DNA of 39,594 nucleotides from Microcaldota archaeon (lineage in GTDB: Archaea > Micrarchaeota > Micrarchaeia > Burarchaeales > JACRGF01). Shown here in pieces: positions 7,023-15,279 of this stretch; position 1 is the stretch's first letter; every line of letters starts with the position of its first letter. The notes under the pieces were generated by a model that saw nothing but the letters and a program-made list of their open reading frames with translations, was not told the origin of the DNA and made no database searches. Position numbers and translations under genes: made by a program. The stretch covers positions 1 to 39,594 of the forward strand of contig JACRGF010000001.1 in the NCBI GenBank assembly GCA_016212395.1, given 5' to 3'.

Positions 7023-7514
7023 ATGGATGCAGTCACAGAGTTTGTAGCAGGCTTGAATATACAAATCGTTTCAGATGTTTCAATCGCCTTCCACTATTAT
7101 ATCTACCCGCTTATGCTCGTGCTGCTCGTGCTCACGCTCCCGTTCTTCAAGGAAAAGAAAAAGTTTCTCGCACTCGTCGTGTCGCTTTTCCTTATTTTCA
7201 TAGTATTCACTTCGCTGAAAGCATACTACCACGAGGCAAGGCCGTGCGCAGTGGGCAGTGAAATATCTTCAAAAGTGCCGTGCCCTGACGAGTACTCTTT
7301 CCCAAGCGGGCACACTGGATTCGCGTTCCTGTTTGTCGCAGCAACAATAGGCTCTGCAGTGTTCCCAGCGTATTTCCTGATTGCAGTGTTCACCGCGTTC
7401 AGCAGGATTTATTTGGGCATGCACTACTTCAACGACGTGGCCGGCGGAATGGTGCTGGGCATGCTGTGCTACGCGATAGGGGAAAAAATTGTTGACAAAC
7501 TGATAAAAAAATAA
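7023..7514 (+). CDS. PAP2-family membrane phosphatase
   Basis: An integral membrane acid phosphatase of the PAP2 superfamily, which dephosphorylates lipid phosphates or isoprenyl (pyro)phosphates. All three catalytic motifs are present: KAYYHEARP, PSGHTGF with the catalytic His, and SRIYLGMHYFND with the nucleophilic His. Four to five hydrophobic segments separate them. Length 163 aa is at the short end for the family. It is probably leaderless. The next gene, 11 bases away, is a dolichol-kinase-like protein, so a role in recycling polyprenyl phosphate carriers is a reasonable inference; substrate is not determined by sequence. Confidence 0.88.
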   Translation: MDAVTEFVAGLNIQIVSDVSIAFHYYIYPLMLVLLVLTLPFFKEKKKFLALVVSLFLIFIVFTSLKAYYHEARPCAVGSEISSKVPCPDEYSFPSGHTGFAFLFVAATIGSAVFPAYFLIAVFTAFSRIYLGMHYFNDVAGGMVLGMLCYAIGEKIVDKLIKK

Positions 7515-7525
7515 GAGGCAGAAGC

Positions 7526-8131
7526 ATGGCAAGAAAACAACAGTTCAGCTTGAAAAAATACTTGTTCGAATCCCGCAGGCAGTTCGCGCACATGGCATTC
7601 GGCCTCGCGGTGATAGCAATGCTGAAAGCATTCGAAGCGCTTTACTTTGAAAACGCACGCTTTTACGCAACATACGTCTTGACAGTAGCATTCATGGCAG
7701 GCCTGATAGTGCTTGACTTGAAGATAAAAAACAGGAAAATTCCGATCCTCGACGAACTGCTGAAACTGCTTGAACGCCCTCGCGCAATGCCTGGACACGG
7801 CGCGTTCTGGTTCGGGGTGGGAATACTCGCGCTGTTCGCGTTCCTGAAAAGCACTAATGAAATTTCAGCAGGAATACTCGTCCTCGCAATAGGAGACGGG
7901 TTTTCAACTCTCGCAGGCACGCTTGGGTCAAACAAGCTGTTCTACAACGAAAAGAAAACACTAGAAGGAACGCTCGCATTCTTCTTCTCTGCGTGCACGG
8001 CGATATTCTTCATGGGCTGGCTTGCAATACCGCTCGCCGCATTGTGCGCGCTAGTTGAAAGCTTTAACCTTCACTTGGACGACAACGCGCTCATTCCGAT
8101 AACGTGCATAGTATTCTTCAACGTATTTTAA
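7526..8131 (+). CDS. Dolichol kinase-like / CTP-transferase family membrane protein
   Basis: A multi-pass membrane protein of the SEC59/phosphatidate cytidylyltransferase-like family, whose members phosphorylate dolichol, phytol or related prenols with CTP. Visible conserved pieces are RRQFAHMAFGL near the N-terminus, RPRAMPGHGAFWF in the middle, AIGDGFSTLAG (nucleotide-binding region), KKTLEGTLAFF, and ESFNLHLDDNALIP near the C-terminus. The last two match the conserved blocks of this family. About six hydrophobic segments are present in 201 aa. It is co-transcribed with the PAP2 phosphatase upstream and with rpiA 20 bases downstream. The prenol substrate is unknown. Confidence 0.8.
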   Translation: MARKQQFSLKKYLFESRRQFAHMAFGLAVIAMLKAFEALYFENARFYATYVLTVAFMAGLIVLDLKIKNRKIPILDELLKLLERPRAMPGHGAFWFGVGILALFAFLKSTNEISAGILVLAIGDGFSTLAGTLGSNKLFYNEKKTLEGTLAFFFSACTAIFFMGWLAIPLAALCALVESFNLHLDDNALIPITCIVFFNVF

Positions 8132-8150
8132 TAAAAAAATAGGTGATAAA

Positions 8151-8837
8151 ATGGCAGTGGGGGAAAAAGCGAAAATAAACGCAGCGCGGGAAGCGCTGAA
8201 ACTCGTGGAAGACAAGACGACGATAGGCATTGGCACAGGCTCTACGAGCTCTGAATTCATCAAGCTGCTCGCAGAGAAAGCAAGGAATGAAAAACTGAAA
8301 ATCGAATGCGTTTCCACTTCAAGCAAGTCAACCTTGCTCGCGCAATCCTTAGGCCTGGAAATAGTCGAGTTCGAGGAAGTTGAAGAAATAGACTTGGCAG
8401 TGGACGGCGCGGACCAAATAGACCCGCAACTGAACCTGGTGAAAGGCTGGGGCGGAGGCGCTATATACCAAGAGAAACGAGTGGACTACAAAGCAAAAAA
8501 ATTCGTGGTAATAGCAGACGAGGCGAAACTCGTGCAAAAACTCCACGGAAACGTGCCAGTGGAAGTGGAGAAAGAGAAAGCAGAGGAAGTAATGGAAGAA
8601 ATGGACGAGATGGGCGCGCTGAGCGCAAAATTCCGCGAGCAAAACGGAAAAAAATTCGTTACAGACAACGGAAACTACATTCTGGACGTAGAATTCAGGG
8701 AAGTGAAAAACCCTGTTGAACTCGAACAGCAGTTAAGCAAAGTGGACGGCGTGTTCGAAAACGGAGTGTTCACGAAAAACGTCTTCAAGGCAATAATAGG
8801 AACAGAAGACGGCGTGAAAGTGATAAACAAGAAATAA
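8151..8837 (+). CDS. rpiA: Ribose-5-phosphate isomerase A
   Basis: Interconverts ribose 5-phosphate and ribulose 5-phosphate in the cytoplasm. The substrate loop GIGTGSTSSEFI is at residues about 23-34. The catalytic segment DLAVDGADQID (about 82-92) is followed by KGWGGGAIYQEKRV and KFVVIADEAKLV, then DNGNYILDVEF. Length 228 aa is normal. ATG 8151 has GGTGAT 5 bases upstream. Ribulose 5-phosphate is the substrate of RibB, encoded in the divergent operon, and ribose 5-phosphate feeds nucleotide synthesis in archaea lacking the oxidative pentose pathway. Confidence 0.96.
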   Translation: MAVGEKAKINAAREALKLVEDKTTIGIGTGSTSSEFIKLLAEKARNEKLKIECVSTSSKSTLLAQSLGLEIVEFEEVEEIDLAVDGADQIDPQLNLVKGWGGGAIYQEKRVDYKAKKFVVIADEAKLVQKLHGNVPVEVEKEKAEEVMEEMDEMGALSAKFREQNGKKFVTDNGNYILDVEFREVKNPVELEQQLSKVDGVFENGVFTKNVFKAIIGTEDGVKVINKK

Positions 8838-8855
8838 AAAAAAAGCGTGAACGCT

Positions 8856-9401
8856 ATGACAGGAATAAACAAGCGAACTATTTTGCTTCTCGTTCTAGCG
8901 CTTGCGGTTACGGCAGTTCTTTTCGTCGCAGCACCAGCAATTAAAAACATCAACTGGCTTTCGTTCGGGTACGCCGGAGTTTTTCTCGTAATGCTTGTTT
9001 CAAACGCGACCGTAATCTTTCCAGTTCCAGGCTTGGCTGTTGCATCGCTGTTCGCGTTCGCGTTGAACCCTTGGCTTGCGGGATTGTACGGGGGATTGGG
9101 CGCAGGCTTGGGCGAAATCACAGGATACCTGGCAGGCTACGGCGGAACTGCGTTTATCGAAGAAAAAAAAATCAAGCAGTACGCTAGGATAAAAAAATGG
9201 ATTCACTCGAAAAACAACGGTCTCGCAGCCATCTTCATCTTGTCCGTAATCCCGAACCCGTTCTTCGACTTGGCTGGAATAGCAGCAGGCTCTGCAAAAT
9301 ACCCGTGGCAAAAATTCCTGCTCGCGTGCATTGCAGGAAAAATAATTCAAGTGACGATAATAGCGCACGCAGTCCGCGCGGGGTATAATTTCCTGTTCTA
9401 A
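8856..9401 (+). CDS. VTT-domain (DedA/SNARE-associated-like) membrane protein
   Basis: A five- to six-segment membrane protein of the VTT/DedA superfamily, often linked to lipid or carrier-lipid flipping. The signature region is TVIFPVPGLAVASLFAF, followed by GGLGAGLGEITGYLAGYGG (re-entrant loop and Gly-rich helix). SVIPNPFFDLAGIAAG lies in the second half, and a final TM helix follows. Length 181 aa. ATG 8856 is preferred over GTG 8847 because a GTGA lies 5 bases upstream. It closes a plus-strand run with PAP2, a prenol-kinase-like gene and rpiA, which is consistent with a lipid-carrier role but does not prove it. Confidence 0.8.
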   Translation: MTGINKRTILLLVLALAVTAVLFVAAPAIKNINWLSFGYAGVFLVMLVSNATVIFPVPGLAVASLFAFALNPWLAGLYGGLGAGLGEITGYLAGYGGTAFIEEKKIKQYARIKKWIHSKNNGLAAIFILSVIPNPFFDLAGIAAGSAKYPWQKFLLACIAGKIIQVTIIAHAVRAGYNFLF

Positions 9402-9517
9402 CCTGCGAAAAAAAAACAATTGCACAAGCATGCAAAAAAATAGGGGGATAAACCCCGCGAAGAACGCCACTGCCCCGCAGAACGCGTGAACAAACAAACG
9501 CTATTTTCTTTTTTCTT

Positions 9518-9685
9518 TCAACGCATTACTTTAGGAGCGTTGCTTCCACCCATTTTTCCGACCTTGCAACGCTTGCACGCTCCGCCTTGCGAGCATTTTT
9601 CGCACGCGAGCGCACCGCACAACATGCACGTCAAGGACGCCAGGTTCCTGCCGCAAATCACGCACACTCCACTCAAATCGCCCAA
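9518..9685 (-). CDS. Small zinc-finger protein, function unknown
   Basis: A 55-residue protein dominated by cysteine pairs: CVICG, CMLCG, CEKC and CKRC. This spacing would bind two zinc ions in a cross-brace or treble-clef arrangement similar to HIT- or B-box-type fingers. TTG 9685 is chosen because GGTGG lies 5 bases upstream; TTG 9703 would add six residues. It is divergent from the small membrane protein at 9734, sharing an AT-rich promoter region. It is too short for functional assignment; protein-protein or nucleic-acid binding are both possible. Confidence 0.6.
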   Translation of the reverse strand: MGDLSGVCVICGRNLASLTCMLCGALACEKCSQGGACKRCKVGKMGGSNAPKVMR

Positions 9686-9703
9686 GCACACCACCAAAAA
9701 CAA

Positions 9704-9726
9704 ATTTAAATCAAGGCATAAATAAG
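9704..9726. promoter_or_regulatory. Divergent TATA-like region
   Basis: ATTTAAAT at 9704-9711 is palindromic and lies about 27 bases upstream of the plus-strand ATG at 9734. On the minus strand TTATTTATG (9718-9726) is positioned to drive the zinc-finger gene. The 48-bp spacer therefore holds two overlapping, divergent core promoters. Confidence 0.5.
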
Positions 9727-9733
9727 TGTTGCT

Positions 9734-9997
9734 ATGGACAAGCCAACAGCTCTGCTCGGAGCGCTCTTCGCACTGCTCGGAGCAATAAACTTGTTCGCAA
9801 CAGGAGGCGCGTGCCCTTACTGTTACGCAGAACTCGCAGGAGGAACAGCAATCGCAGGCTATGGGCTCGTAAGAAAAACAGGCGAGTGCAAACTACAACA
9901 AAAAAAGAAAAGAGCACCAAACAAAAAAACAAGCAACATCCAAAACAGCAAACAAAAAAACAATACAACGGCAAAAACAACGAAAGAAAAAAAATAA
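9734..9997 (+). CDS. Small membrane protein with basic C-terminal tail
   Basis: An 87-aa product with a hydrophobic N-terminal half (ALLGALFALLGAINLFA, then a second segment around AGGTAIAGYGL) separated by a CPYC pair. A highly basic, low-complexity Lys/Asn/Thr tail of about 35 residues follows. It probably has two membrane segments. The start fits a leaderless transcript from the TATA-like box at 9704. No family is recognised. The tail is compositionally odd and could be non-functional read-through of A-rich DNA, but the N-terminal part looks like a real protein. Confidence 0.5.
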   Translation: MDKPTALLGALFALLGAINLFATGGACPYCYAELAGGTAIAGYGLVRKTGECKLQQKKKRAPNKKTSNIQNSKQKNNTTAKTTKEKK

Positions 9998-10103
9998 GAA
10001 GTAATTTTCGTTTTCGAGCGTAAAATGCACGAGTTTTTTATGCAGATGCCGACGTGTATTTTTGTTTTTTCGTGCAGGAATTGCAATGCTGTTTTTCTTT
10101 TTT

Positions 10104-11339
10104 CTACTCGTACCTAAGCGCTTCCAGAGGCTGGAGCTTCGCAGCCCGGCGCGCTGGCAGGAAGCCTGAAATTCCTCCTACTGCGAGAGAGAAGAGTATT
10201 ACGAACGCGAGCAGTTCAATGCTCACTTTGCTCGGAACTCCGAACGCGCCCAACGCGAATGAAATCACGAGCCCTACAAGCGCGCCTGCAACTCCTCCAA
10301 CCAACCCGATGAGGCAGCTTTCCAACAGGAACAATTGAAGCACTGAACTGTTGCACGCGCCTATTGCTTTGAGAATGCCTATTTCCCTAGTGCGCTCCAT
10401 CACCGCAGTCATCATAGTGTTCGCAATTCCAATGCCTCCAACGAGAAGCGAAATTGCCGCAATGCCTCCCAGGAAAAGCGAAAGCAAGCTGGTAATCATG
10501 CTAATCTGCTCGAGCACTGAAGTGGCAGTAATAATCGTAAAGTCTTTGTCTTCAAGCGAAACATGGTGGCGGTCCAGCAGTTTTTGCTCAACGCGACTAG
10601 CAACCTGCGCCACGTCCTCGCCTTCGTTCACCAAAGTGAAAATCATGCTAACCCTGCCTTTCTCAATGCCTTCACCGCGCATTGAGCGCGCGGCATCCAA
10701 GCTCACGAAAATCGAAGAATCGAAATCAACGCCCTGACCTGCTTTTTCAATCACTCCGCTCACGCGGAACTTTCTGCCTTCAATCAAAAGCGTTTCGCCA
10801 GCGCGCACAGGCTTGTCGAAATAATCGTTCGCAACCTTATGCCCGATAACCACGCTCCCGCCATCGCCTTCCTTGAAAAAAGAGCCTGAAGAAAAATTTG
10901 CTTTCGAAGAAATGTAACGCCCGTAACCCTGCTCCACACCGCGCACAGAACCAGTAATTCCAACTCCCTTGAACTCCACAGCAGCACCCATTATTCCAAT
11001 CGCTGCGGAAACATCTTCAACCCCGTCAATCAACCGAATCGCCTCTGCATCCTTCTCGTACAACACGCCCTTGAAAGACGTCGGAATAATAGAGGAACTT
11101 CCACCCAGCGAGCCGGGAATTATTACCAAGTAATTCGAGCCGAAGCGCGCCAACTGCGCGCGAATGCTCTCATCCAAGCCCTGCGCAATAGAAATCAAAA
11201 CTACGATCGAAGCAATGCCTACAATTATTCCTAAAACAGTCAAGTAACTGCGCAGCTTCCTATGCGTCAAGTTATTGTAGGCATAACTGAACAAGTCGCG
11301 CAACACACTGCAATTCCTCTCGAAACTCTTCTCGTCCAT
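10104..11339 (-). CDS. ABC transporter permease, MacB/FtsX family (second copy)
   Basis: A membrane permease with one N-terminal TM helix (RSYLTVLGIIVGIASIVVLI), a large extracytoplasmic MacB_PCD-type domain (about residues 60-280), and a C-terminal FtsX domain of three TM helices. The TM3-TM4 cytoplasmic loop has ERTREIGILKAIGA, typical of the coupling region that contacts the ATPase. The end PARRAAKLQPLEALRYE is the canonical MacB/LolE tail. Length 411 aa. Its ATG begins one base after the stop codon of its paralogue, so the two are translationally coupled and likely form a heterodimer. With the ATPase and CARDB protein it could be a mechanotransmission-type exporter; substrate unknown. Confidence 0.9.
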   Translation of the reverse strand: MDEKSFERNCSVLRDLFSYAYNNLTHRKLRSYLTVLGIIVGIASIVVLISIAQGLDESIRAQLARFGSNYLVIIPGSLGGSSSIIPTSFKGVLYEKDAEAIRLIDGVEDVSAAIGIMGAAVEFKGVGITGSVRGVEQGYGRYISSKANFSSGSFFKEGDGGSVVIGHKVANDYFDKPVRAGETLLIEGRKFRVSGVIEKAGQGVDFDSSIFVSLDAARSMRGEGIEKGRVSMIFTLVNEGEDVAQVASRVEQKLLDRHHVSLEDKDFTIITATSVLEQISMITSLLSLFLGGIAAISLLVGGIGIANTMMTAVMERTREIGILKAIGACNSSVLQLFLLESCLIGLVGGVAGALVGLVISFALGAFGVPSKVSIELLAFVILFSLAVGGISGFLPARRAAKLQPLEALRYE

Positions 11340-11340
11340 G

Positions 11341-12552
11341 CTAATCTTTCCTCAATGCTTCCAAAGGCTGCAAACGCGCAGCCTGCCTCGCGGGAAAATA
11401 CCCTGAAACCCCGCCAACACCCATTGCAAAAAACAACACGAACGCAAACAATTCAACGCGAAACTCTATGGGCACTCCGAACTGCATTAGCACGAGAAGC
11501 AGGAGAATAGAAAAAATTATTCCAATAGCCCCGCCCACGAACCCAATCAACGCGCTTTCAATTAAAAACAATTCCAGAATAGAACGCGTGCTCGCGCCAA
11601 TAGACTTGAGAATGCCTATTTCCTGCGTGCGCTCCACTACTGAAGTGAACATCGTGTTCGCAATCCCAATGCCTCCAACAACAAGAGAAATCGCCGCAAT
11701 TCCTGAAAGAAACAATGAAAGCAACGCAGTAATCCCGCCAATCTGCTCCATAATGCTGTCAGCAGTCATCACTTGAAAATCCTTGTCCTCTTCAGCAACA
11801 TGATGGCGCTCCAACAGCTTCACGTTTATTTTCTCAGCAACCTTCGAAACATCAGCATCAGCACGCGTGAGCGCGAAAATAGTGAACACGCGGTCGTGCT
11901 CGTACGTCTCGCCCTGCAGAGAACGCGCTGCCTTCAAATCAACGTACATTCCATCATCAAAATCCCCGCCCATGTCACCCATTTTTTTGAAAATTCCTTT
12001 CACTTTAAACTCTTTGCCTTGAATGAACAAAGAGTTTCCAACGCGCACTTCCTTTTCAAACAAACTGCGGGCAATAGAATCGCCGATAACAACGCCTCCA
12101 ACATCACCCTCGTCAAGAGGCCCGCCTGACTGAAAGCCTGCCTGCTGTTCAGTCCACTTTCCGTAAACATTCCACCCAACGCCATTAACAGCATGACCCA
12201 CAGCCTCTCCCTTGAAAACAATCTCAGCACTGGAAAGCATTACTATTCCAGTCGCCTCGTCAACACCGTCAACAAGCTTTACAGCCTGCACGTCCGAATC
12301 ATACAACGCGCCAGTAAACTGCGGAGGCCCGCCTGAAGTGAAAGACGAAAAACCCTTTCCAGGAATGACAATAACGTAATTAGTGCCAAACCTTTCCAAC
12401 TGGCCTTTAATCTCCTTGTCAACCCCAAGCCCAAGAGAAACCAAAACAACAATAGCACTAATGCCAACAACAACGCCGATGATGGTAAGCCAGCTGCGCA
12501 AACCCTTCCGCGAAAGATTCTTCAACGCATACTCAAACAAATCACGGCGCAT
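11341..12552 (-). CDS. ABC transporter permease, MacB/FtsX family (first copy)
   Basis: Same architecture as the downstream paralogue: an N-terminal TM helix (SWLTIIGVVVGISAIVVLV), an extracytoplasmic domain of about 220 residues, and a three-helix FtsX domain. It has the coupling loop ERTQEIGILKSIGA and ends PARQAARLQPLEALRKD. Length 403 aa. A weak ribosome site (AGGTTGG) precedes ATG 12552, and a T-rich stretch separates it from the CARDB gene upstream. The close similarity of the two permeases, for example the shared LLERHHV and EEDKDF segments, points to tandem duplication. Confidence 0.9.
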   Translation of the reverse strand: MRRDLFEYALKNLSRKGLRSWLTIIGVVVGISAIVVLVSLGLGVDKEIKGQLERFGTNYVIVIPGKGFSSFTSGGPPQFTGALYDSDVQAVKLVDGVDEATGIVMLSSAEIVFKGEAVGHAVNGVGWNVYGKWTEQQAGFQSGGPLDEGDVGGVVIGDSIARSLFEKEVRVGNSLFIQGKEFKVKGIFKKMGDMGGDFDDGMYVDLKAARSLQGETYEHDRVFTIFALTRADADVSKVAEKINVKLLERHHVAEEDKDFQVMTADSIMEQIGGITALLSLFLSGIAAISLVVGGIGIANTMFTSVVERTQEIGILKSIGASTRSILELFLIESALIGFVGGAIGIIFSILLLLVLMQFGVPIEFRVELFAFVLFFAMGVGGVSGYFPARQAARLQPLEALRKD

Positions 12553-12587
12553 GCAAAACCAACCTTACAAACAATTATTACACAGAC

Positions 12588-12607
12588 AAAAAAATAAATA
12601 AAAAAAA
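12588..12607 (-). terminator. T-rich terminator-like stretch after the CARDB gene
   Basis: The minus strand reads two T-runs (T8 and T7) separated by ATTTA, starting about 20 bases past the stop codon of the upstream secreted-protein gene. It could partially terminate the transcript before the permease pair. Confidence 0.4.
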
Positions 12608-12626
12608 GAATAGGACAGGTTAGTGT

Positions 12627-14159
12627 TTATTGTTTTGTTTTCTTCTTCACGAACCGCTTGTACGCAAACCACGCGATTACAACTAGGATTACAAGCCCGG
12701 CGAACAACACGAGCGGGTTCGTTCCCCCGTTGCCCTTGTAGGCAGCAGCAGTTTCAGGAGAAACAACCTGCAGGAAAGCAACTCCGGACAATTGCTTTCG
12801 CGTGTTGTACGCGTCAACGTAATCAAGCGTGTAATTAACCTCGTGAGCTCCAGGCTGAACGTTGTTCTTGATGAACACTTCAAACTGCACAGTCTCAGGG
12901 TTGTCGAGAGTGATGCTTCCAATATACTCCTGCTGCGAACCAATCAAGTCAAGCGAGTCAGAAGAAATAGACGCGCTCGCGCCCCGCAACTCGTTCGTCC
13001 CAACGTTGAAAAACCTCAATGAAAGCGTGTGCCTCGCTCCTGCAACAGCAGCCTCTGGCTTTGTAGAGGAAATGACTGACACTACATCCCTGCTGCTCAC
13101 CTGCACGCCCACGCGCTTTGAAACAACAGCCTGCCTCTTGCCAGTCTTGTCGCGGTAGTCAATAGTTACAGTCAACGGGTAATAGCCTGCAGTCGCCTCG
13201 CCGTTAATGCCCAACTCGAACTCCACTTGCTTGTCTTCATTCGGGCCAAGCGCTCCGACGAAAACTTCAGACGGGCCGAGAGAAGTGAACACTGAAGAAT
13301 TCACGCTCATGCCAGCAACAGTGCCGAGCGCAGCGTCATTCCCGATATTCTTCACGTTCACTGAAAGCTTCACTACACTCCCAGGGCTGACAGCGCCTGA
13401 AACTTTGCCAGCGTCAACAAAAAAGTCAATGCTGCGCTCTTCAACGAAAATAGGAGTGATTGTTACAGTCGCAACCTTGCTTTGCCCGAACGCGTCAGTA
13501 AAATCAATCTGAAGAGGCAACTGCTGAGTTCCAGAGCCAGCGCCAGTGCTTACTGTTAAAGGAAGCTGGACTGGAGTAGACTGCGCGGCACTCAAATCGC
13601 CAAGCAACACGCGCGCCTGTCCTGTTAAAATAAAAGTAGTCGAATTAGTCGAAATCACTGCGTCACGCATTTCAGAGCCAGTATTATGCAAAACAAACGA
13701 GAGCGTAAACGCATCTCCAGGGATGAGAGGCTGTTTTGAAATCGAAACGTTCTCCGCCTGGACGATGGAAGCGCTTTCAACGTTCACAGGAATGGAAAAC
13801 AACTTGTAAGGAGACGTCTCGCCCGCGCCGCCAACCCACGTTATCCTGCCAACAACATTGTAAGAACCAGGCGCCAAGTCAGCATTCGCCTTCAAAGGAA
13901 CAGTAATAGTGCTCGTGCCACTCGCAGCCAAGTCCCCAACGTAAACATCAGGAGCGCTGATAGTAAAGCCTGAAGCAGTAAAAATAGTGCGCACTCCGCT
14001 CACCGTATCAGAGCCAGTATTCTCCAGCGAAACGATAACACTGCCGGACAAGCCAGGGCGGAGGGTAGATGGAGAAACAGAATAACTCGAAACGTCAACT
14101 CCAGCAAACGCCAAGCAACTCGCCAGCAACGCGAACAACAAAAACAAACGCATCTTCAT
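12627..14159 (-). CDS. Secreted COG1361/CARDB-like protein with C-terminal membrane anchor
   Basis: A 510-aa exported protein. It has an N-terminal signal peptide (LFLLFALLASCLAFA) and four or so repeated Ig-like beta domains. Each contains the pattern 'sP..PG.s..v...v.NtG' (for example LRPGLSGSVIVSLENTG, SPGSVVKLSVNVKNIG) typical of CARDB/S-layer-associated COG1361 proteins. A C-terminal TM helix (LVLFAGLVILVVIAWFAY) and a Lys-rich cytoplasmic tail follow. A Shine-Dalgarno AGAGGTG lies 7 bases before the ATG. Archaeal ABC exporters often encode such a protein between ATPase and MacB-type permeases, where it may act like MacA as an extracytoplasmic adaptor; this role is inferred. Confidence 0.85.
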   Translation of the reverse strand: MKMRLFLLFALLASCLAFAGVDVSSYSVSPSTLRPGLSGSVIVSLENTGSDTVSGVRTIFTASGFTISAPDVYVGDLAASGTSTITVPLKANADLAPGSYNVVGRITWVGGAGETSPYKLFSIPVNVESASIVQAENVSISKQPLIPGDAFTLSFVLHNTGSEMRDAVISTNSTTFILTGQARVLLGDLSAAQSTPVQLPLTVSTGAGSGTQQLPLQIDFTDAFGQSKVATVTITPIFVEERSIDFFVDAGKVSGAVSPGSVVKLSVNVKNIGNDAALGTVAGMSVNSSVFTSLGPSEVFVGALGPNEDKQVEFELGINGEATAGYYPLTVTIDYRDKTGKRQAVVSKRVGVQVSSRDVVSVISSTKPEAAVAGARHTLSLRFFNVGTNELRGASASISSDSLDLIGSQQEYIGSITLDNPETVQFEVFIKNNVQPGAHEVNYTLDYVDAYNTRKQLSGVAFLQVVSPETAAAYKGNGGTNPLVLFAGLVILVVIAWFAYKRFVKKKTKQ

Positions 14160-14201
14160 TTCAAAACACCTCTTGAACGCAACAACTTCATTCTCGAATA
14201 A

Positions 14202-14936
14202 TTATTTTTTTAATGTGCGTTTCATCACCAGTTTTGAAGCATGCTTGCCCTTCCCGCCTTCTTCCACGAGCCCGTCGCGCAAGTGAATAACGCGCTCAGC
14301 GTACGACGCGATTGCCTCATCATGCGTTACCGCGACGATTGTTTTCCCTTCAGCATTCAACTCTTTAAACAAATTCATTATCTCTTTTCCAGTCTTCGAA
14401 TCAAGATTGCCAGTAGGCTCGTCAGCAAGAATAAAAGACGGGTTGGTGACTAGAGCGCGGGCTATAGCACAACGCTGGCGCTCGCCTCCAGACAATTCTG
14501 AAGGCCTGTGATGCATCCTGCCACTCAAGCCCACTCGCTCCAACGCATTCGAAGCAAGGCGCTCGCGCTCACCCCGCTCGACGTTCAAAAACATTAACGG
14601 AAGCACGACGTTCTCAAGAGCAGTAAGGCTGGGCACGAGAAAAAAAAACTGGAACACAAAGCCAATAGTGCGCGCGCGCAACAAGCTCACCTTGTCGTCG
14701 CCGAGGCTTGTCGCGTCACTGCCGTCAATAAACACTTTCCCGCCAGTAGGCTTGTCGAGCAAGCCAAGAATTCCCAACAACGTGCTCTTGCCAGAACCAG
14801 ACGGCCCCATTATAGCGACGAACTCGCCCTTGCGCACGCTGAAATCAACGCCACGCAACGCGTCAACAACAGTCTTGCCAAGCAAGTAACGCTTGGAAAC
14901 ACTCTCCAAACACAAAACAACATCATGAACAGGCAT
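14202..14936 (-). CDS. ABC transporter ATP-binding protein (LolD/MacB type)
   Basis: The cytoplasmic ATPase that powers the two adjacent MacB-like permeases. All ABC motifs are visible: Walker [11 protein letters not shown]-loop FVFQFF, signature [15 protein letters not shown], Walker [10 protein letters not shown] with D-loop NLDS, and switch His VAVTHD. Length 244 aa from ATG 14936, chosen because the family usually starts about ten residues before the first beta strand; GTG 14951 is an alternative. It is the first gene of the exporter operon and is followed 42 bases later by the CARDB protein. Confidence 0.94.
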   Translation of the reverse strand: MPVHDVVLCLESVSKRYLLGKTVVDALRGVDFSVRKGEFVAIMGPSGSGKSTLLGILGLLDKPTGGKVFIDGSDATSLGDDKVSLLRARTIGFVFQFFFLVPSLTALENVVLPLMFLNVERGERERLASNALERVGLSGRMHHRPSELSGGERQRCAIARALVTNPSFILADEPTGNLDSKTGKEIMNLFKELNAEGKTIVAVTHDEAIASYAERVIHLRDGLVEEGGKGKHASKLVMKRTLKK

Positions 14937-15032
14937 GAGAAACACTTTCACTGTGAAGAATAAAAAAGTTTGTAATGGCTCGAACGCAAACCCTCGAACG
15001 GTTCAGAATAATAAAAAGAAAAAAGAGAAAAA

Positions 15033-15260
15033 AAGCGTAAAGAAAAGAAACGCAAAGAAAAAAAGAGAAAAAAACAACAGGAAAGAAAAAAAAAAGAAAA
15101 AAATAGCGTAAAAAGAAAAAAAAGCGTAAAGAAAAGAAACGCAAAGAAAAAAAGAGGAAAAAACAACAGGAAAGAAAAAAAAAGTAAAGAAGAGGAAAAA
15201 AAATAGCGTAAAAAGAAAACAGCGTAAAGAAAAGAAACGCAAAGAAAAAAGAAAGGGAAA
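15033..15260. repeat. A/G-rich tandem repeat, about 90-98 bp unit, 2.4 copies
   Basis: The intergenic region 14952-15279 is nearly all purine on the plus strand. A unit beginning GCGTAAAGAAAAGAAACGC recurs at about 15034, 15124 and 15222. It is followed each time by similar A/G-rich sequence including CAACAGGAAAG (first two copies) and ATAGCGTAAAAAG. The unit start is itself a short inverted repeat (GCGT/ACGC). On the minus strand, which is transcribed on both sides, it is a run of T-tracts downstream of the pilin-like gene, so it could act as a multiple archaeal terminator. It could also form triplex DNA. Frames through it encode only Phe/Leu/Ser-rich low-complexity peptides. Confidence 0.75.
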
Positions 15261-15279
15261 AAAAGAATTGCTTGTTTTA

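Noticed and set aside
15033-15260. Tandem repeat as a CRISPR array or replication-origin iterons
   Set aside because: Units are about 90 bp, variable in length and without unique spacers; no cas genes, and no Cdc6/Orc gene or origin-box motif is adjacent.
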